Shown in pieces: positions 24,811-33,849 of a stretch of 64,000 bases of DNA. The stretch is from UBA4810 sp002479215 (lineage in GTDB: Bacteria > Desulfobacterota > Syntrophia > Syntrophales > Smithellaceae). Numbering within the stretch: the first letter of the stretch is position 1; each line of letters opens with the position of its first letter. Position numbers and translations under genes: made by a program. Location: assembly GCA_049514435.1 (NCBI GenBank), contig JBEKVB010000015.1, forward strand, positions 3,099-67,098, written 5' to 3'. The notes under the pieces are model-generated. The model was not told the DNA's origin, did no database searches, and saw only the letters and a list, made by a program, of their open reading frames with translations.

Positions 24811-27003
24811 TTAAGCAATAAGATTTTCTATTTCATGAAATGTTGGATCATCAGGGCAAAGCCCCATGTCATCTTTATAAAGATCTTCGTTTATCAAAAC
24901 ATTGAACTGTTCATGAAGGCGTTCAACGCTACCTACACTTAAAAGTTGCGCAAGAGCACGCTGTGGCAATTGGACTGTAAAGCGTTGTGCTTTTCTTGCA
25001 GCGGAAGAGGGGAAATCACTATATCGTAGCTCTTGAATAATATGTCTAGCTTTATCGTTCCAAGGAATAATAACGGGATCCATTACGTTTTCGATGATCT
25101 TATATTTTTCGGCAATATATCTGAATGGATAATCTCCTTGTGTGTTTCCTTCCGTAATGGCTTGCAATATTTCATGCATGTCTAACTTATCGCCTTTCAT
25201 CCAGTAGAGAGATCTAAAATATGCTTCTACTGCCGAAAGAGAAAGAGGATCGTCATTTTGCCGCATGACCATTTCAGTAGTGTCCGCAGCTTGGCGAAAA
25301 TGGCCAGGCGGCAATGCTTCTTCTGGGGTAAAAATATATAATTCGCCATTCTGCAAAAGCTTACCTTCACGATTGCAGCGGCCCGCCGCCTGCGCGATAG
25401 AATCAATACCAGCTGCGGCACGAATAACAACCGGAAAATCAATATCTACACCAGCTTCAACCAAAGATGTACTGACGACTCTGCAACATGTTCCGCTATT
25501 CAGAGTTTTCCGTATATTTTTTAAAACTGCCGTTCGATGGGCAGGGCACATGAGGGCGCTGAGATGAAACGTGCCTTCTACCGCTTTAATTTTCTCATAT
25601 AGCAAACGGGCATGTTTACGGGTATTGACGATACACAAAACTTGATTAATTGATGCGATTTTTTTCGCGATTTCATCATCACTCACTTTAGACAGACGGA
25701 TGGTTTTAACTCTTTTAAATTTCTCATAGAGTTCTGTAGGATCAGGAATAATTTCCCGTACACCATCAAGTCCATTTTTAAATGAATCCGTTGAAGAAAG
25801 AGCCGGTTGTGTGGCAGTACAAAGAACAATTGTTGTTCCATAATTGCTCGACAGTTCACGAAGTGCTTCAATTGAGGGCTTCAATAACGGTACTGGCAAC
25901 ATTTGGGCTTCATCCAAGATAACTACACTGTTTGTTATATTATGTATGCGTCTACACTTTGATGATCGGCAACTGAATAATGATTCAAAGAACTGTACAT
26001 TGGTTGTAACGATCAGCGGTGCATCCCAATTCTCCGAGGCGAGACGGGAACGATGGTCTTCTTCCTCAGATTCAAAATTGCTATGGTGTTCAAGAACTAC
26101 TTCATCACCAAGGATTTGACGAAACACAGCAGCGTTTTGCTCGATAATGCTTGTGTAAGGAATAACATATATAATTCTGCTTAAATTGTATTTAATCGCA
26201 TGTTTTATAGCAAAGGCAAGTGAGGAGAGTGTTTTTCCACCCCCGGTTGGCACGGTAAGAGAAAATAAGCCCGGTTTCCATATAGCAGCATTCATACAGT
26301 CTTGAAGGATTGAAGCGCGTTGTTTATTGATTGGTGTCTGAAGTGCTTTAGTATTCAATTCATCAAGAGCGTTGAAAAGTCTATTACTAATGGTTTCTAA
26401 TGATGGATACTCTTTCCGCCATGCTGATTTTTGAGCATCCATAAAAGATTCAGTATTTAAAAAATCAGCATCTACAAGACATGAATAAATCATTCGGACA
26501 AAAAAAGATAACTGAAAGCTAAAGCGCTTTTGATCTAATGTGAACGGCGTTACTGCCGATATCGCTTGATTTAAAATCCAATCAGGAGTGGCAGTAAAAT
26601 CTGGTATGTTTTTTTCCAACCTTTTTATCAGACAAGATTGATCGTTTGTTTTTCCATCAGGCAATCCGGCATGATGTCCGGCAATAGTGTATGCAAGTAG
26701 TTTTCCCAATTGTCCCAAGGTTTTGGTAGCATGCTGTGCGCCCGCTGTGGAATGATCAGGTCTGCCAGGTTTTGTTTCGATATGTCCATCCGCGTCTTGA
26801 GTGGCAAGTAAACGCTGCTGAAAGACATCCGAATATTTCCCGATGTCATGCCAAAGCCCGGCAAGATAACCCCAATCCTCCGCTCCGAATGCACAGGCAA
26901 ATTCTTTTGCTTTTTCTGCGGTTTCTTTTAGATGCTGTTCCAGCGGCTGCCAATCGGCAGGTGGTTTGTCTGGTAATGTGTGGGCGAAGTATTGTTTAAT
27001 CAT
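24811..27003 (-). CDS. cas3: CRISPR-associated helicase/nuclease Cas3 (HD domain first)
   Basis: A 730-residue Cas3, which is recruited by the effector to unwind and degrade target DNA. The HD nuclease shows LWHDIGKYSD (His52, Asp53), PDHSTAGAQHA and AGHHAGLPDG. The superfamily 2 helicase shows TVPTGGGKTLSS (Walker A), ILDEAQML (motif II), LCTATQPALS (motif III) and the C-terminal STSLVEAGVDIDF and AAGRCNREG (motifs V and VI). It is the first gene of the leftward cas operon. All key residues appear intact. Confidence 0.96.
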   Translation of the reverse strand: MIKQYFAHTLPDKPPADWQPLEQHLKETAEKAKEFACAFGAEDWGYLAGLWHDIGKYSDVFQQRLLATQDADGHIETKPGRPDHSTAGAQHATKTLGQLGKLLAYTIAGHHAGLPDGKTNDQSCLIKRLEKNIPDFTATPDWILNQAISAVTPFTLDQKRFSFQLSFFVRMIYSCLVDADFLNTESFMDAQKSAWRKEYPSLETISNRLFNALDELNTKALQTPINKQRASILQDCMNAAIWKPGLFSLTVPTGGGKTLSSLAFAIKHAIKYNLSRIIYVIPYTSIIEQNAAVFRQILGDEVVLEHHSNFESEEEDHRSRLASENWDAPLIVTTNVQFFESLFSCRSSKCRRIHNITNSVVILDEAQMLPVPLLKPSIEALRELSSNYGTTIVLCTATQPALSSTDSFKNGLDGVREIIPDPTELYEKFKRVKTIRLSKVSDDEIAKKIASINQVLCIVNTRKHARLLYEKIKAVEGTFHLSALMCPAHRTAVLKNIRKTLNSGTCCRVVSTSLVEAGVDIDFPVVIRAAAGIDSIAQAAGRCNREGKLLQNGELYIFTPEEALPPGHFRQAADTTEMVMRQNDDPLSLSAVEAYFRSLYWMKGDKLDMHEILQAITEGNTQGDYPFRYIAEKYKIIENVMDPVIIPWNDKARHIIQELRYSDFPSSAARKAQRFTVQLPQRALAQLLSVGSVERLHEQFNVLINEDLYKDDMGLCPDDPTFHEIENLIA

Positions 27004-27181
27004 CAGAGCACCTTTTTAACCGGTTATGATAAAAAAGTTTCATGATGCGGCAAGAATGATTTCAGTAAGAAGTGTTTGAAGTGTTTCAAAAAAGCACAGA
27101 TTAGAAAAAAATGCAATTGGAATGATAGATTAAAAATGGGACTGGATCCCCCCGTGATGCACAGTTTTCCATTTTTCAAAA

Positions 27182-27565
27182 TGGTGTAAAATCGGACAGG
27201 ATTTTTGAGCCCTGTGATCCAGGACTGCTGAGTTGTCGTCGATTAGCTTTGTCCTGCGATATTTTGTCACCGATTGCGTTAGCCTAAAAGCGTTTGTCTC
27301 CGAATTCGTTTATCTGTGTCACCGAATACATTTATTCTTTCAATCACACTTGAAGGGCTAAGCTAATCGGTTACAAAGGAATGATACTTAACAATCCTTA
27401 ACCAGGAATAACAGAATAACTAAAATAATTGAATTAAAATAGGAGATTAAAAAAATTGGCTAAAAAATATTTACTCGCTTTTTTACCCCATTGGCGAATT
27501 TTTTTCACCGAATAGCTTATCCCAGAAAACCGAAAGTCATATTAATACAATCGGCGACAACTTAT
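27182..27565. repeat. Structured intergenic repeat, composite copy
   Basis: The left part repeats 3053-3150. From about 27319 the stretch is a loop plus one unit of the palindromic repeat in the opposite orientation, matching the complement of 58826-59040. In about 300 bases the motif GTnnCCGA occurs at least six times on the two strands (for example near 27264, 27297 and 27321, and as the complement near 27380 and 27550). No gene is encoded; the upstream end of the cas operon lies about 180 bases to the left. Confidence 0.7.
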
Positions 27566-27589
27566 TTTTGCCAAGGTCAATGCCGACCG

Positions 27590-27722
27590 GGCTTTCAAAA
27601 TACAAATGTTGATACTGGAGCTCCGGAGCATTTTATTGAATACCGAATGAAATGCGCAAAGTATTGATAGCATATTTTCTGTTCCTGCAAAATCCGGCTT
27701 CCTTCCTGTAACAAAACTAATA
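27590..27722 (-). repeat. Degenerate repeat copy (partner at 2852-3058, inverted)
   Basis: The complement of this stretch matches 2855-2940 closely and, more weakly, the bases up to about 3045, including the end GTCGGCATTGACC against GCCGGTATTGACC. The frame over it (27542-27763) shares DFAGTENxLSILCAFH with the other copy but has no other support as a protein. Confidence 0.6.
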
Positions 27723-27731
27723 AAAAATATC

Positions 27732-27794
27732 TTGACATTTTTTAGGGATTTATTTATTATCACATTGTAAAAAAAAATTCCACATTGTAAAAAT
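27732..27794 (+). promoter_or_regulatory. Sigma-70 promoter and putative operator of the IclR-type gene
   Basis: TTGACA at 27732-27737 and TATTAT at 27755-27760 are spaced by 17 bases. Just downstream CACATTGTAAAAA occurs at 27761 and again at 27781, exactly 20 bases apart, between the -10 element and the start codon. Repressor binding there would block transcription, so autorepression by the IclR protein is likely. This is inference from position. Confidence 0.65.
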
Positions 27795-27803
27795 TAACTG
27801 GCC

Positions 27804-28583
27804 ATGCCCATCAAAGAAATAAAATCACTAAAGAAATGTTTCCAGTTATTGAGCCTGTTTAGCCAAAGCTCCAATTTGGACGCTGATGAAATCAGCCAAT
27901 ACATTGCCTTTCCTAAAAGCTCACTCTATCGGTACCTAAAAACTCTGTGCCAGAATTCCATTTTAGAATATGACCCCATCCAAAAAAAATACATGGTCGG
28001 CCCTGTTATATTGAAAATAAAAACAATGGCCTTTTCACAAGACGGGCTTGTGGATATTGCCAAACCATTCATGCTTCAATTAGTACAGAAAAAAAATGAA
28101 ACGGTTTTTTTGACCGCAATGAAAGGAGATGAAGCCGTTTGTATTGAAAGGGTCGAATGTAAAAATACTATCCGATTTATCATTAATCGAGGCGATACCT
28201 TCCCTTTATACGCTAGCGCGACAGGACGCATTTTAATGGCCTATTTGCCTGAAGAAGAACAACAGCGGATCATCGCTAAAGGACTTCAAAAAATAACACC
28301 TAAAACAATCACCGACCCCGTGAAATTGAAAAAACTATTAATCCAGGTTCGAGAACAGGGTTTTGCATATAGCGATCAAGAACTGAATCGTGGGGCAAAA
28401 GCTGTCGCAGTTCCCATTTTTAATGCAGGTGGAAAAGTGGTGGCAGGGTTAAGTATTGCAGTTCCCGTTAATCGATTTACGAGTGCTAAATTCAAAGAAT
28501 GTAAAGCAAGCATTCTTGAGTATGCACGGAAAGTTTCTTATCAGTTGGGCTATCATAGTAATAGTCAGATGAAGAAGAAATAA
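27804..28583 (+). CDS. IclR family transcriptional regulator
   Basis: A 259-residue regulator of standard IclR length. The N-terminal winged helix-turn-helix (about 5-65) shows LDADEISQYIAFPKSSLYRY, and the C-terminal effector-binding domain (about 80-250) shows YASATGRILMAYLPEEE and ELNRGAKAVAVPIFNAGGKV. IclR proteins often control catabolism of aromatic or other organic acids. It is placed directly before the first substrate-binding protein gene of the transport block, which it probably regulates. No good ribosome binding site is seen before the ATG. Confidence 0.9.
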   Translation: MPIKEIKSLKKCFQLLSLFSQSSNLDADEISQYIAFPKSSLYRYLKTLCQNSILEYDPIQKKYMVGPVILKIKTMAFSQDGLVDIAKPFMLQLVQKKNETVFLTAMKGDEAVCIERVECKNTIRFIINRGDTFPLYASATGRILMAYLPEEEQQRIIAKGLQKITPKTITDPVKLKKLLIQVREQGFAYSDQELNRGAKAVAVPIFNAGGKVVAGLSIAVPVNRFTSAKFKECKASILEYARKVSYQLGYHSNSQMKKK

Positions 28584-28737
28584 AAAGCGCTTTAACGCAT
28601 GAGGAGATGTTGGTCATGGAAGCAAGGTATGGATAATCATCTGCGATTTTGGTGGATGTGGCGTATTTCTGTCGTTAAGCGAAAGAGAAGATAATTCACA
28701 CTAAACATCCTTATTCAGAAAAAAAGGGGGTAACAAA

Positions 28738-30006
28738 ATGAAAAAAGGCAATTTATTGATCGTGCCGTGTGCTCTTGCATTTTTAATTATGTTCCTTTTG
28801 ATATATCCTGCCCAGCCTGCCGCGGCAGCCTCGAAAATCAAAGTGGGATACCTAATTCCTCTTTCCGGCACAGCGGCCGCCCCGATTGGACAGGATATGA
28901 GCAATGCCACGCATTTAGCAATAAAGCATATCAATGAATCGGGCGGAATTAAATCAATGGGGGGAGCTTTATTGGAGATAGTTGAGGTTGATACTCATGG
29001 AGATCCGAAGATAGGAATGACCGAAACCGAAAGGTTGATCAACGTTGAAAAGGTTCCGGTGATTATTGGTGCTTATCAAAGTGCAGTTACATTTCCCAGC
29101 ACGGCTGTTGCTGAGAAATATAGAGTACCGTGGATTGTCGACTTAGCAGCTAAAGCAGAAATTACCGAGCGGGGTTATAAATATGTCTTTCGTCCAGTAC
29201 AAGCCCTGGCTTCAAGTAATGCCGACAGTATAGTGGATTTTGTTAAGTGGGCAAGCGAAACAACAGGTAAAAAACCAAAAACGTTGGCTTTTGTTTATGA
29301 AAACACAGATTGGGGGCAGGACTTGGCCCAAACATTAAGGACTCGTTTTCCAAAGGAAATGGGATTAGAAACTGTTTTAGATGAAGCTTACCCCCAAAAT
29401 TCTCCAGACATGAGACCCCTTGTTCTTAAAATCAAAGGAAGGAACCCGGATATTATTTCTGTGACCGGCTATACTACAGATGCAATTCAAATACATAAGC
29501 TATTTGAACAATTACAAGTAAATGCAATGGCTATTATCGGCAGTGCGGCTGGCCAAGCAGATCGGACATTTGTTCCTTCAGTGGGTATTAAAGGGACTAA
29601 TTACATTTTTACCACTAATGGCTGGGCCGGTTATGAGTCGTGCATTACGACGCCATTCGCCAAGAAATTTTGGGATGAATTTATGGCAACTTATAAATAT
29701 GAGCCTACAGAGTTTACGGTATGCGCTTACGGAGCTGTTTGGTTTCTTAAAGATGCTCTGGAAAGAGCAAAGAAAGCGGAACCAGAGGCGATTCGTGGAG
29801 CCTTAGCTAAAACGGTGATAACAAATACTGATCTCACGAAATTGTTAGGATTCAATATTAAGATTGATGGAAAGGGCCAAAACCCTTTAAAAAGATTTGT
29901 TATGCAACAAATCTATGATGGCAAGTACCGCACGGTTTGGCCGGCGAATGTGGCCGTCACTGGTTTTAAGCCGGTATGGCCGGTTCCAAAATGGAGTGGG
30001 AAATAG
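28738..30006 (+). CDS. LIV-type ABC transporter substrate-binding protein 1
   Basis: A 422-residue periplasmic protein with a signal peptide ending near PAAAA. The mature part begins KIKVGYLIPLSGTAAAPIGQ, the periplasmic-binding-fold type I opening of LivJ-like proteins, with IAIKHINESGG-type first helix and PVIIGAYQSAVTFP. These proteins bind branched-chain amino acids, aromatic acids or other carboxylates. It is very similar to the protein at 39160-40404. The presence of ligase and hydratase genes next to it suggests an organic acid rather than an amino acid. The ribosome binding site is GGGGG. Confidence 0.9.
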   Translation: MKKGNLLIVPCALAFLIMFLLIYPAQPAAAASKIKVGYLIPLSGTAAAPIGQDMSNATHLAIKHINESGGIKSMGGALLEIVEVDTHGDPKIGMTETERLINVEKVPVIIGAYQSAVTFPSTAVAEKYRVPWIVDLAAKAEITERGYKYVFRPVQALASSNADSIVDFVKWASETTGKKPKTLAFVYENTDWGQDLAQTLRTRFPKEMGLETVLDEAYPQNSPDMRPLVLKIKGRNPDIISVTGYTTDAIQIHKLFEQLQVNAMAIIGSAAGQADRTFVPSVGIKGTNYIFTTNGWAGYESCITTPFAKKFWDEFMATYKYEPTEFTVCAYGAVWFLKDALERAKKAEPEAIRGALAKTVITNTDLTKLLGFNIKIDGKGQNPLKRFVMQQIYDGKYRTVWPANVAVTGFKPVWPVPKWSGK

Positions 30007-30257
30007 TCGAGACTATTAATTGGGTCCTATACGGCTTACTGAAGCAATAAACCTTTGAAGAATAAGGTTAGTGGAAGTTTTGTGCCAAAAACCTTCTGAA
30101 TACGCCGTTGCGGGCGCAAGAGTCATTTACTTTAAGCTCATTAAGAAAAGCAGGGAAATCTAATGGCTATTTCGGAAGAAATGTTGATTATCAAAAATCG
30201 TTCCCTAAATATCCTCGTGTTTCATTTTATTAGAAAAATTTTGACAGGGAAGGATTC
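30007..30257. other. Intergenic, nothing recognised
   Basis: No gene, clear terminator or promoter is seen between the binding protein and the first ligase gene. Confidence 0.5.
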
Positions 30258-31796
30258 ATGATGATTAGCCTAGGCGACACTCTGCGGATAAATGCAGAGA
30301 AATTTCCGAATAAAATATGCATCTCTGATGGAAACCGAAAATTAACTTTTAAGGAATTTAACCAAAGAGTTAATAAAGTAGCGAATGGTTTGACAGCGCA
30401 TGGGCTGGGAAAAGGGGAAAAAATTGCCATATTTTCCCGTAACTGCATTGAATATATGGAAGTATTTCATGCCTGCGCAAAAATTGGAGTGTGCCTGGTA
30501 ACACTGAATTTTTGGCTCAGACCGAGTGAGGTAGCGGTCATTTTTAATCATTCTGACGCGGTAATGATAATATTGGGCGAACAATACCAAGAATCAATGT
30601 TTTCTATATATAAAGAATTGATCAAACTTCGTACGAATGGATTAATAGTTATTGGTAATCCTAAGTTTCCACATTGGGAGTCCTATGAAAATATTCTATC
30701 AAAGGCCTCTCAATGGGAACCGGAGGTTCAAGTTGATTGGGACGCTCCATTTTGGTTAATTTATACGTCCGGAACAACGGGGGATCCCAAAGGAGTAGTT
30801 AGATCCCATAAACGTACAGTTTTAGACTGTTGGCTTGCTTTAATCGAATTCGGTCTAGGGAAAAATGACTATTTTTTGGCTATCTCCCCCTTTTTTCATG
30901 GTGTGACATTTTTTCCTTTAATGGTCCTTCAGGCAGGAGGGAAAATATATGTCGTAAGTGAATATAATGCGGATATCATTTTAGAAATCATGAGCAACGA
31001 AAAAATTACAGCTTCATTTATGGTTCCAACAGTTTTGGATGTGCTGCTCAACAGTAAAAACATTGAAAAAACCTCATTTAAATCGCTTCGAATGTTAGTC
31101 ACAGGAGCGGCACCGTTGCCAACTAAAACGAAAGAAAGGGTCATGGAAAAAATTGGGCCGGTGTTATTTGAGTTTTATGGGGCTACCGAGAGCGGATATG
31201 TTACGGTTCTTCACCCGGAAGATCAGCTAAGGAAAATACGATGCTGTGGTCAACAATGTTTTGGGGCGGAAATTGAAATTCGTGACCTAGATGGAAACTC
31301 ACTTCCACCAGGGCAAGTTGGAGAACTGTTTTCAAAATGGCCTGGCCGATTTGATGAATATTATAAAAATCAGGGAAAGACTGCCGAGGCTCTCCGAGAC
31401 GATTGGTTTACAGCCGGTGATTTGGGGATGAAAGACGAAGAAAACTATTATTATATCGTCGACCGTAAAACAGATATGATTATTAGTGGGGGAGAGAATA
31501 TTTATCCAAGAGAAATTGAAGATATCTTAAAATCCCATTCTGCTGTTGAAGAATGTGCCGTATTTGGAATACCCGATGAACGATGGGGTGAAGCTGTTAA
31601 AGCCGTGATAGTCCTTAAGCCAGGCTATTCAATAAGCGAACAGGGAATTAAGGAATATTGTGCAGCCAAACTTGCGGGGTTTAAAAGACCAAAAGAAATA
31701 GAATTTGTAAAAGAATTGCCCAAAACAGCTTCTGGAAAAATTATGAAAAAAAGCTTGAGGGATGAACAATGGAAGGATCGTGAAATTAAAGTTTAA
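30258..31796 (+). CDS. AMP-forming acyl-CoA synthetase 1
   Basis: A 512-residue enzyme of the ANL superfamily that activates a carboxylic acid with ATP and CoA. Motifs are IYTSGTTGDPKGV (ATP loop, about 167-179), FEFYGATESGY (adenine and substrate pocket), WFTAGDLGMKDEENYYYIVD (hinge) and the catalytic Lys in PKTASGKIMKK near the C-terminus. Much of the chain is identical to the ligase at 36369-37901, so the two are recent paralogues. Either ATG at 30258 or 30261 may start it, after GGAAGGA. The acyl substrate is not known. Confidence 0.88.
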   Translation: MMISLGDTLRINAEKFPNKICISDGNRKLTFKEFNQRVNKVANGLTAHGLGKGEKIAIFSRNCIEYMEVFHACAKIGVCLVTLNFWLRPSEVAVIFNHSDAVMIILGEQYQESMFSIYKELIKLRTNGLIVIGNPKFPHWESYENILSKASQWEPEVQVDWDAPFWLIYTSGTTGDPKGVVRSHKRTVLDCWLALIEFGLGKNDYFLAISPFFHGVTFFPLMVLQAGGKIYVVSEYNADIILEIMSNEKITASFMVPTVLDVLLNSKNIEKTSFKSLRMLVTGAAPLPTKTKERVMEKIGPVLFEFYGATESGYVTVLHPEDQLRKIRCCGQQCFGAEIEIRDLDGNSLPPGQVGELFSKWPGRFDEYYKNQGKTAEALRDDWFTAGDLGMKDEENYYYIVDRKTDMIISGGENIYPREIEDILKSHSAVEECAVFGIPDERWGEAVKAVIVLKPGYSISEQGIKEYCAAKLAGFKRPKEIEFVKELPKTASGKIMKKSLRDEQWKDREIKV

Positions 31797-31899
31797 GGCG
31801 TTGTTCTGTTTTGATAATAGACAGCGGTTAAGGAAATTCAAACAGCATCAATAGGAAGAGCCATAAGATGCAATTTTATTAAAAGGAGGTAATTTTAAC

Positions 31900-32736
31900 A
31901 TGCCAGAACCCAAAGATATCATGAAGCCCAAGAATACTGTTCTATTAGAAAAGAAAGGTGAGATTGCCTATGTAACCCTCAATTACCCAGAGAGATTAAA
32001 CGCTGTCAGATATGCAGAATATCAACGTCTCGTTGATGCTGTTGAAGACTGCCACAAGGATAATAATATAAGAGTAATGATTCTTACCGGTGCAGGCGAT
32101 AAGGTTTGGAACGCAGGGGATGATTTAAGGGAATGGCCCGGAGGGGGAGAAGAAAAAGGAAATCCCCATATGAGCTTGCCACTTATTGATTATTTTGGGG
32201 CGTTTGACCCGCTTATGACTATGGCCAATATTTTTCGCGAGTGGGGTAAGGTGTCTATTATGGCTCTAAATGGGGTATGTGCTTTGCCGGAACTCATTTA
32301 TTCGGCTGACTTTGTTATTGCGGCGGAACATGCCACCATTGGGCAGCCGGAATCGCGCCTCGCTTGCATGCCCGGTGCTGGCGGTACCCAGATGCTCCCC
32401 AGGTTAGTAGGAAGGCGGAAGGCTCTCGAAATGCTACTTTTAGGCGAATACATAACTGCTCAGGAAGCTTATAGAGTGGGATTGGTCAACCAAGTTGTTC
32501 CTTTATCCGAATTGATGCCTGCCGCCGAGGCTATTGCTCAAAAAATTTTAAAAATATCACCTCTTTCAGTAAAGTTTATCAAGAAAGCCGTTCAGAGGGC
32601 CCAGGATTTTCCATATCAAGCGGGACAGGAACTTGAATGGTTATACTTTACTCTTCTTCTGGGTACCGAAGATTGCAAAGAAGCAATTAAGTCGTACGTT
32701 GAGCACAAACCAATGCCGCCCTTTAAGAAGGGATAA
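31900..32736 (+). CDS. Enoyl-CoA hydratase/isomerase family protein
   Basis: A 278-residue crotonase-fold protein with a strong ribosome binding site (AAAGGAGG). It shows YVTLNYPERLNAV at the start, an oxyanion-hole segment around LTGAGDKVWNAGDDLREW and the second around ALNGVCALPELIYSADFVIA, and QPESRLACMPGAGGTQMLPR. The usual catalytic Glu of the hydratase in the second loop is present as PELIYS or QPESRL; which one acts is unclear. It probably works on the CoA ester made by the ligase upstream. Isomerase or hydrolase activity is possible. Confidence 0.85.
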   Translation: MPEPKDIMKPKNTVLLEKKGEIAYVTLNYPERLNAVRYAEYQRLVDAVEDCHKDNNIRVMILTGAGDKVWNAGDDLREWPGGGEEKGNPHMSLPLIDYFGAFDPLMTMANIFREWGKVSIMALNGVCALPELIYSADFVIAAEHATIGQPESRLACMPGAGGTQMLPRLVGRRKALEMLLLGEYITAQEAYRVGLVNQVVPLSELMPAAEAIAQKILKISPLSVKFIKKAVQRAQDFPYQAGQELEWLYFTLLLGTEDCKEAIKSYVEHKPMPPFKKG

Positions 32737-32751
32737 AAAAATCGAAAAAAC

Positions 32752-32790
32752 CTTCCCGGCAAATTCTCCAGTTTGTTCGGGAAGATTTTG
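32752..32790 (+). terminator. Probable rho-independent terminator
   Basis: CTTCCCGGCAAA can pair with TTTGTTCGGGAAG with a small bulge, and ATTTTG follows. It lies just after the hydratase gene and may separate it from the permease genes. The T run is short. Confidence 0.45.
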
Positions 32791-32966
32791 CCCAGGCCTT
32801 TTAATATTTTGGTGACGGAAAAAGCAGTTTGGGCGAAAGTAATTGAATATAAAAAAGATACAGAACGATACAACCAGATCAGAAGCAAAAGAAAATAAGA
32901 CTGATCATTCTTCGGTAACGAACAGGTGATCGCCTTATATTTCAGAATTCAAAATTAGGATACTGC

Positions 32967-33845
32967 ATGTCTATTTTGATTCAATCATTTTTGAATGGCA
33001 TATGTAGCGGGTCGATTTACGGTCTGATCGCTCTGAGCCTCAGTCTTCTTTTTGGGGTTATGAAGATTATAAATTTCGCCCATGGGGCATTTCTCATGAT
33101 GGCGATGTACTTCACTCTATGGATATGCCGATATCTGGGGCTTCATCCGCTATTGACTCTTTTGATTGTTCCACCCAGCATGTTTGCCGTAGGCTACCTA
33201 ACCCAAAGGTTTCTCATTAAGTCCATTTACGAAAAAGAGACCGCCCGGGAACCGATCGGTGTTTTGATCTTTACCACGGGCTTATGGATCTTCCTGGATA
33301 GCCTCTTCTTGTTATTTGCCGGACCAGATGCGCAAGTAATCAAGCACGGCTATGTGAACCAGACTTTGGTCTTGGGCGATTTCATTTTCAGCTATACGCA
33401 AATTTTTGGTTTATTATTTTCGGTATTGGTCGGATTTGCCTTTTTCCTGTTTCTGAAGAAGACCAAGACGGGTCGCGCCATACGGGCCACAGGACAGGAC
33501 AGAGAAGCGGCTAGTGTCATTGGGGTGAATAGTTACAGGATTTACGATATCTCTTTTGGTATCGGGATGGCCATTTTAGGAGCTGCGGGGGCCCTTCTCC
33601 TTCCTCTCTATTCCGTTTACCCATTCGTGGGGGATGTTTTTGGGATGAGAGCGTTTGTAATCGTTGTTCTGGGAGGAATGGGTTCCCTAAGTGGTGCTTT
33701 TTGGGGAGGACTTATTATTGGGTTAATTGAGTCGGTAGGGGCCCAATTTCTTCCCGCTACTTTCACGGAAGCGCTAATTTTAATCATTTTTTTAATCATT
33801 TTATATTTTAAGCCATCCGGCCTTTTTGGTTTGGAAAGTGAGTAA
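32967..33845 (+). CDS. LIV-type ABC transporter permease, LivH-like (1)
   Basis: A 292-residue inner-membrane protein with about eight helices. It shows GSIYGLIALSLSLLFGVMKIINFAHGAFLMM, the LivH signature seen here in two parts (GLIALSLSLLFG and INFAHG), TGRAIRATGQDREAAS (the ATPase contact loop) and VIVVLGGMGSLSGAFWGGLI. It pairs with the next gene to form the channel for the binding proteins of this block. The following gene overlaps or abuts it. Confidence 0.9.
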   Translation: MSILIQSFLNGICSGSIYGLIALSLSLLFGVMKIINFAHGAFLMMAMYFTLWICRYLGLHPLLTLLIVPPSMFAVGYLTQRFLIKSIYEKETAREPIGVLIFTTGLWIFLDSLFLLFAGPDAQVIKHGYVNQTLVLGDFIFSYTQIFGLLFSVLVGFAFFLFLKKTKTGRAIRATGQDREAASVIGVNSYRIYDISFGIGMAILGAAGALLLPLYSVYPFVGDVFGMRAFVIVVLGGMGSLSGAFWGGLIIGLIESVGAQFLPATFTEALILIIFLIILYFKPSGLFGLESE

Positions 33846-33849
33846 AAAG

